NCBI RefSeq assembly: GCF_900604535.1
Contig: NZ_UWOT01000005.1
Coordinates: 62,001-126,000 of the forward strand
Direction: 5' to 3'
Length of the DNA stretch: 64,000 nucleotides
Source: Romboutsia_E sp900604535
GTDB taxonomy: Bacteria; Bacillota; Clostridia; Peptostreptococcales; Peptostreptococcaceae
Part shown: piece after piece, positions 63,399 to 64,000 of the stretch
Layout: each line of letters begins with the position of its first letter
Position numbering within the stretch: the stretch's first letter is position 1
The notes under the pieces: model-generated
What the model was told of the DNA's origin: nothing
What the model saw: only the letters and a program-made list of their open reading frames with translations
Database searches by the model: none
Position numbers and translations under genes: made by a program

Positions 63399-64000
63399 TG
63401 TTGTCATCCCCTCCTATTAGAGAAATAACTTCCATAATTCTACTAAAGAACTCTTTTCTTGAGTCACTTCCTCTTACTAATTCTGTAAAGATTTTTCCAT
63501 CTTTTATAAATAATATTCTATGAGCATAACTTGCAGTAAAAGCATCATGAGTTACCATTAATATAGTTGATTTTAAAGATTTATTTAAATCTTCAAATCT
63601 TTCAAGTAATAATCTAGCTGATTTTGAATCTAATGCTCCTGTTGGTTCATCAGCAAGAATTAATGATGGATTAGTTACTATAGCCCTAGCTGATGCTACT
63701 CTTTGCTTTTGTCCTCCTGACATTTGATAAGGATATTTATTTAATATTTTTTCAATTTCTAAATATTTTGCCACTTCTTTTATTTTTGAATCTATAAGAG
63801 AAGTTTTTTCTCCTTTTATTGTTAATGCTAATGCTATGTTTTCATAAGCAGTAAGTGTATCTAATAAGTTAAAATCTTGGAATATAAATCCAAGTTCATC
63901 TTGTCTAAACTTATCTAATCTGTTAGATTTTAATCTTGTAATATCATTATCATTTATTATTATTTTTCCTGTTGTTACATTGTCTATTGTTGATATACAG
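63388..64000 (-). CDS. BceA-type ABC transporter ATP-binding protein, partial (5' end outside window)
   Basis: The frame is open from the window edge to the stop at 63388, so the N-terminus with Walker A is missing. Seen are the Q loop (GFIFQDFNLLD), signature MSGGQKQRVASARAI, Walker B LILADEPTGALDS and the switch His in MVTHDAF. This is the MacB/BceA-type exporter ATPase. The gene overlaps the start of the permease gene, supporting one operon. Confidence 0.92.
   Translation of the reverse strand, partial: CISTIDNVTTGKIIINDNDITRLKSNRLDKFRQDELGFIFQDFNLLDTLTAYENIALALTIKGEKTSLIDSKIKEVAKYLEIEKILNKYPYQMSGGQKQRVASARAIVTNPSLILADEPTGALDSKSARLLLERFEDLNKSLKSTILMVTHDAFTASYAHRILFIKDGKIFTELVRGSDSRKEFFSRIMEVISLIGGDDNNVF

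Noticed and set aside
1..64000. CRISPR arrays, insertion sequences, prophage or integrase genes
   Set aside because: No regularly spaced repeats and no transposase or phage protein were recognised on either strand.

Overview
The window is strongly AT-rich chromosomal DNA from a spore-forming low-GC Firmicute, most likely a member of the Peptostreptococcaceae (the Clostridioides / Paraclostridium / Paeniclostridium group). The clues are a peroxiredoxin-chitinase fusion like the spore-coat protein CotE of C. difficile, a PdaA-type cortex deacetylase, a SpoIVB-family protease, a split cobalamin-dependent methionine synthase, GGAGG ribosome binding sites with many TTG/GTG starts, and U-rich hairpin terminators after almost every gene. 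No phage, insertion sequence or CRISPR array was seen.

Layout. 1-6 kb: PP2C-type phosphatase (cut by the window edge), CotE-like fusion, viroplasmin-type RNase H, and a lysine riboswitch driving an NhaC-family carrier. 6-19 kb: AbgT-type transporter, DinG-like exonuclease-helicase, PdaA, a zinc phospholipase C-like protein with a PHP hydrolase, a frameshifted SpoIVB-family protease, GNAT and PP-loop proteins, and an unlisted Cys-rich 54-aa protein. 19.9-26 kb: a nitrogen block in which glnA, an ANTAR regulator and pyrG form one operon divergent from glnN. 26-44 kb: metH with a separate activation-domain gene, VanW protein, radical SAM protein, EamA transporter, cinA, tRNA-Cys, ddl, a MocR regulator, cstA, thiT behind a TPP riboswitch, and a rubrerythrin-like protein. 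44-51 kb: a 2110-aa secreted M60 metalloprotease behind a c-di-GMP-I riboswitch. 51-64 kb: broken P450, RNase HI and LysR genes, an ECF sigma/anti-sigma operon, AraC and VanZ proteins, a ferredoxin pair, tRNA-Asn, a LytTR/LiaF-like pair, and a Bce-type two-component system with its ABC transporter (permease frameshifted, ATPase cut by the window end).

The most interesting system is the nitrogen block. Both divergent glutamine synthetase genes start at near-consensus promoters, and both leaders carry a small hairpin with a six-base loop (AAAGGT or AAAGGC, so A at position 1 and G at position 4). In each leader that hairpin uses the same bases as the 5' arm of an intrinsic terminator. This is the arrangement expected for ANTAR antitermination, and the ANTAR protein is encoded directly behind glnA. 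Its receiver domain has Asn where the phosphorylated Asp should be, so it probably does not respond to phosphorylation.

Other notable points are the c-di-GMP-I riboswitch on the mucinase-like M60 protein, two similar ~100-nt long-hairpin elements (near 32.0 and 36.1 kb) whose stems differ in sequence but remain self-complementary, and several genes broken by one-base indels in A/T runs (SpoIVB-like, ECF sigma, BceB twice, P450). Those indels may be true pseudogenes, slippage sites or homopolymer sequencing errors; the sequence alone cannot decide.
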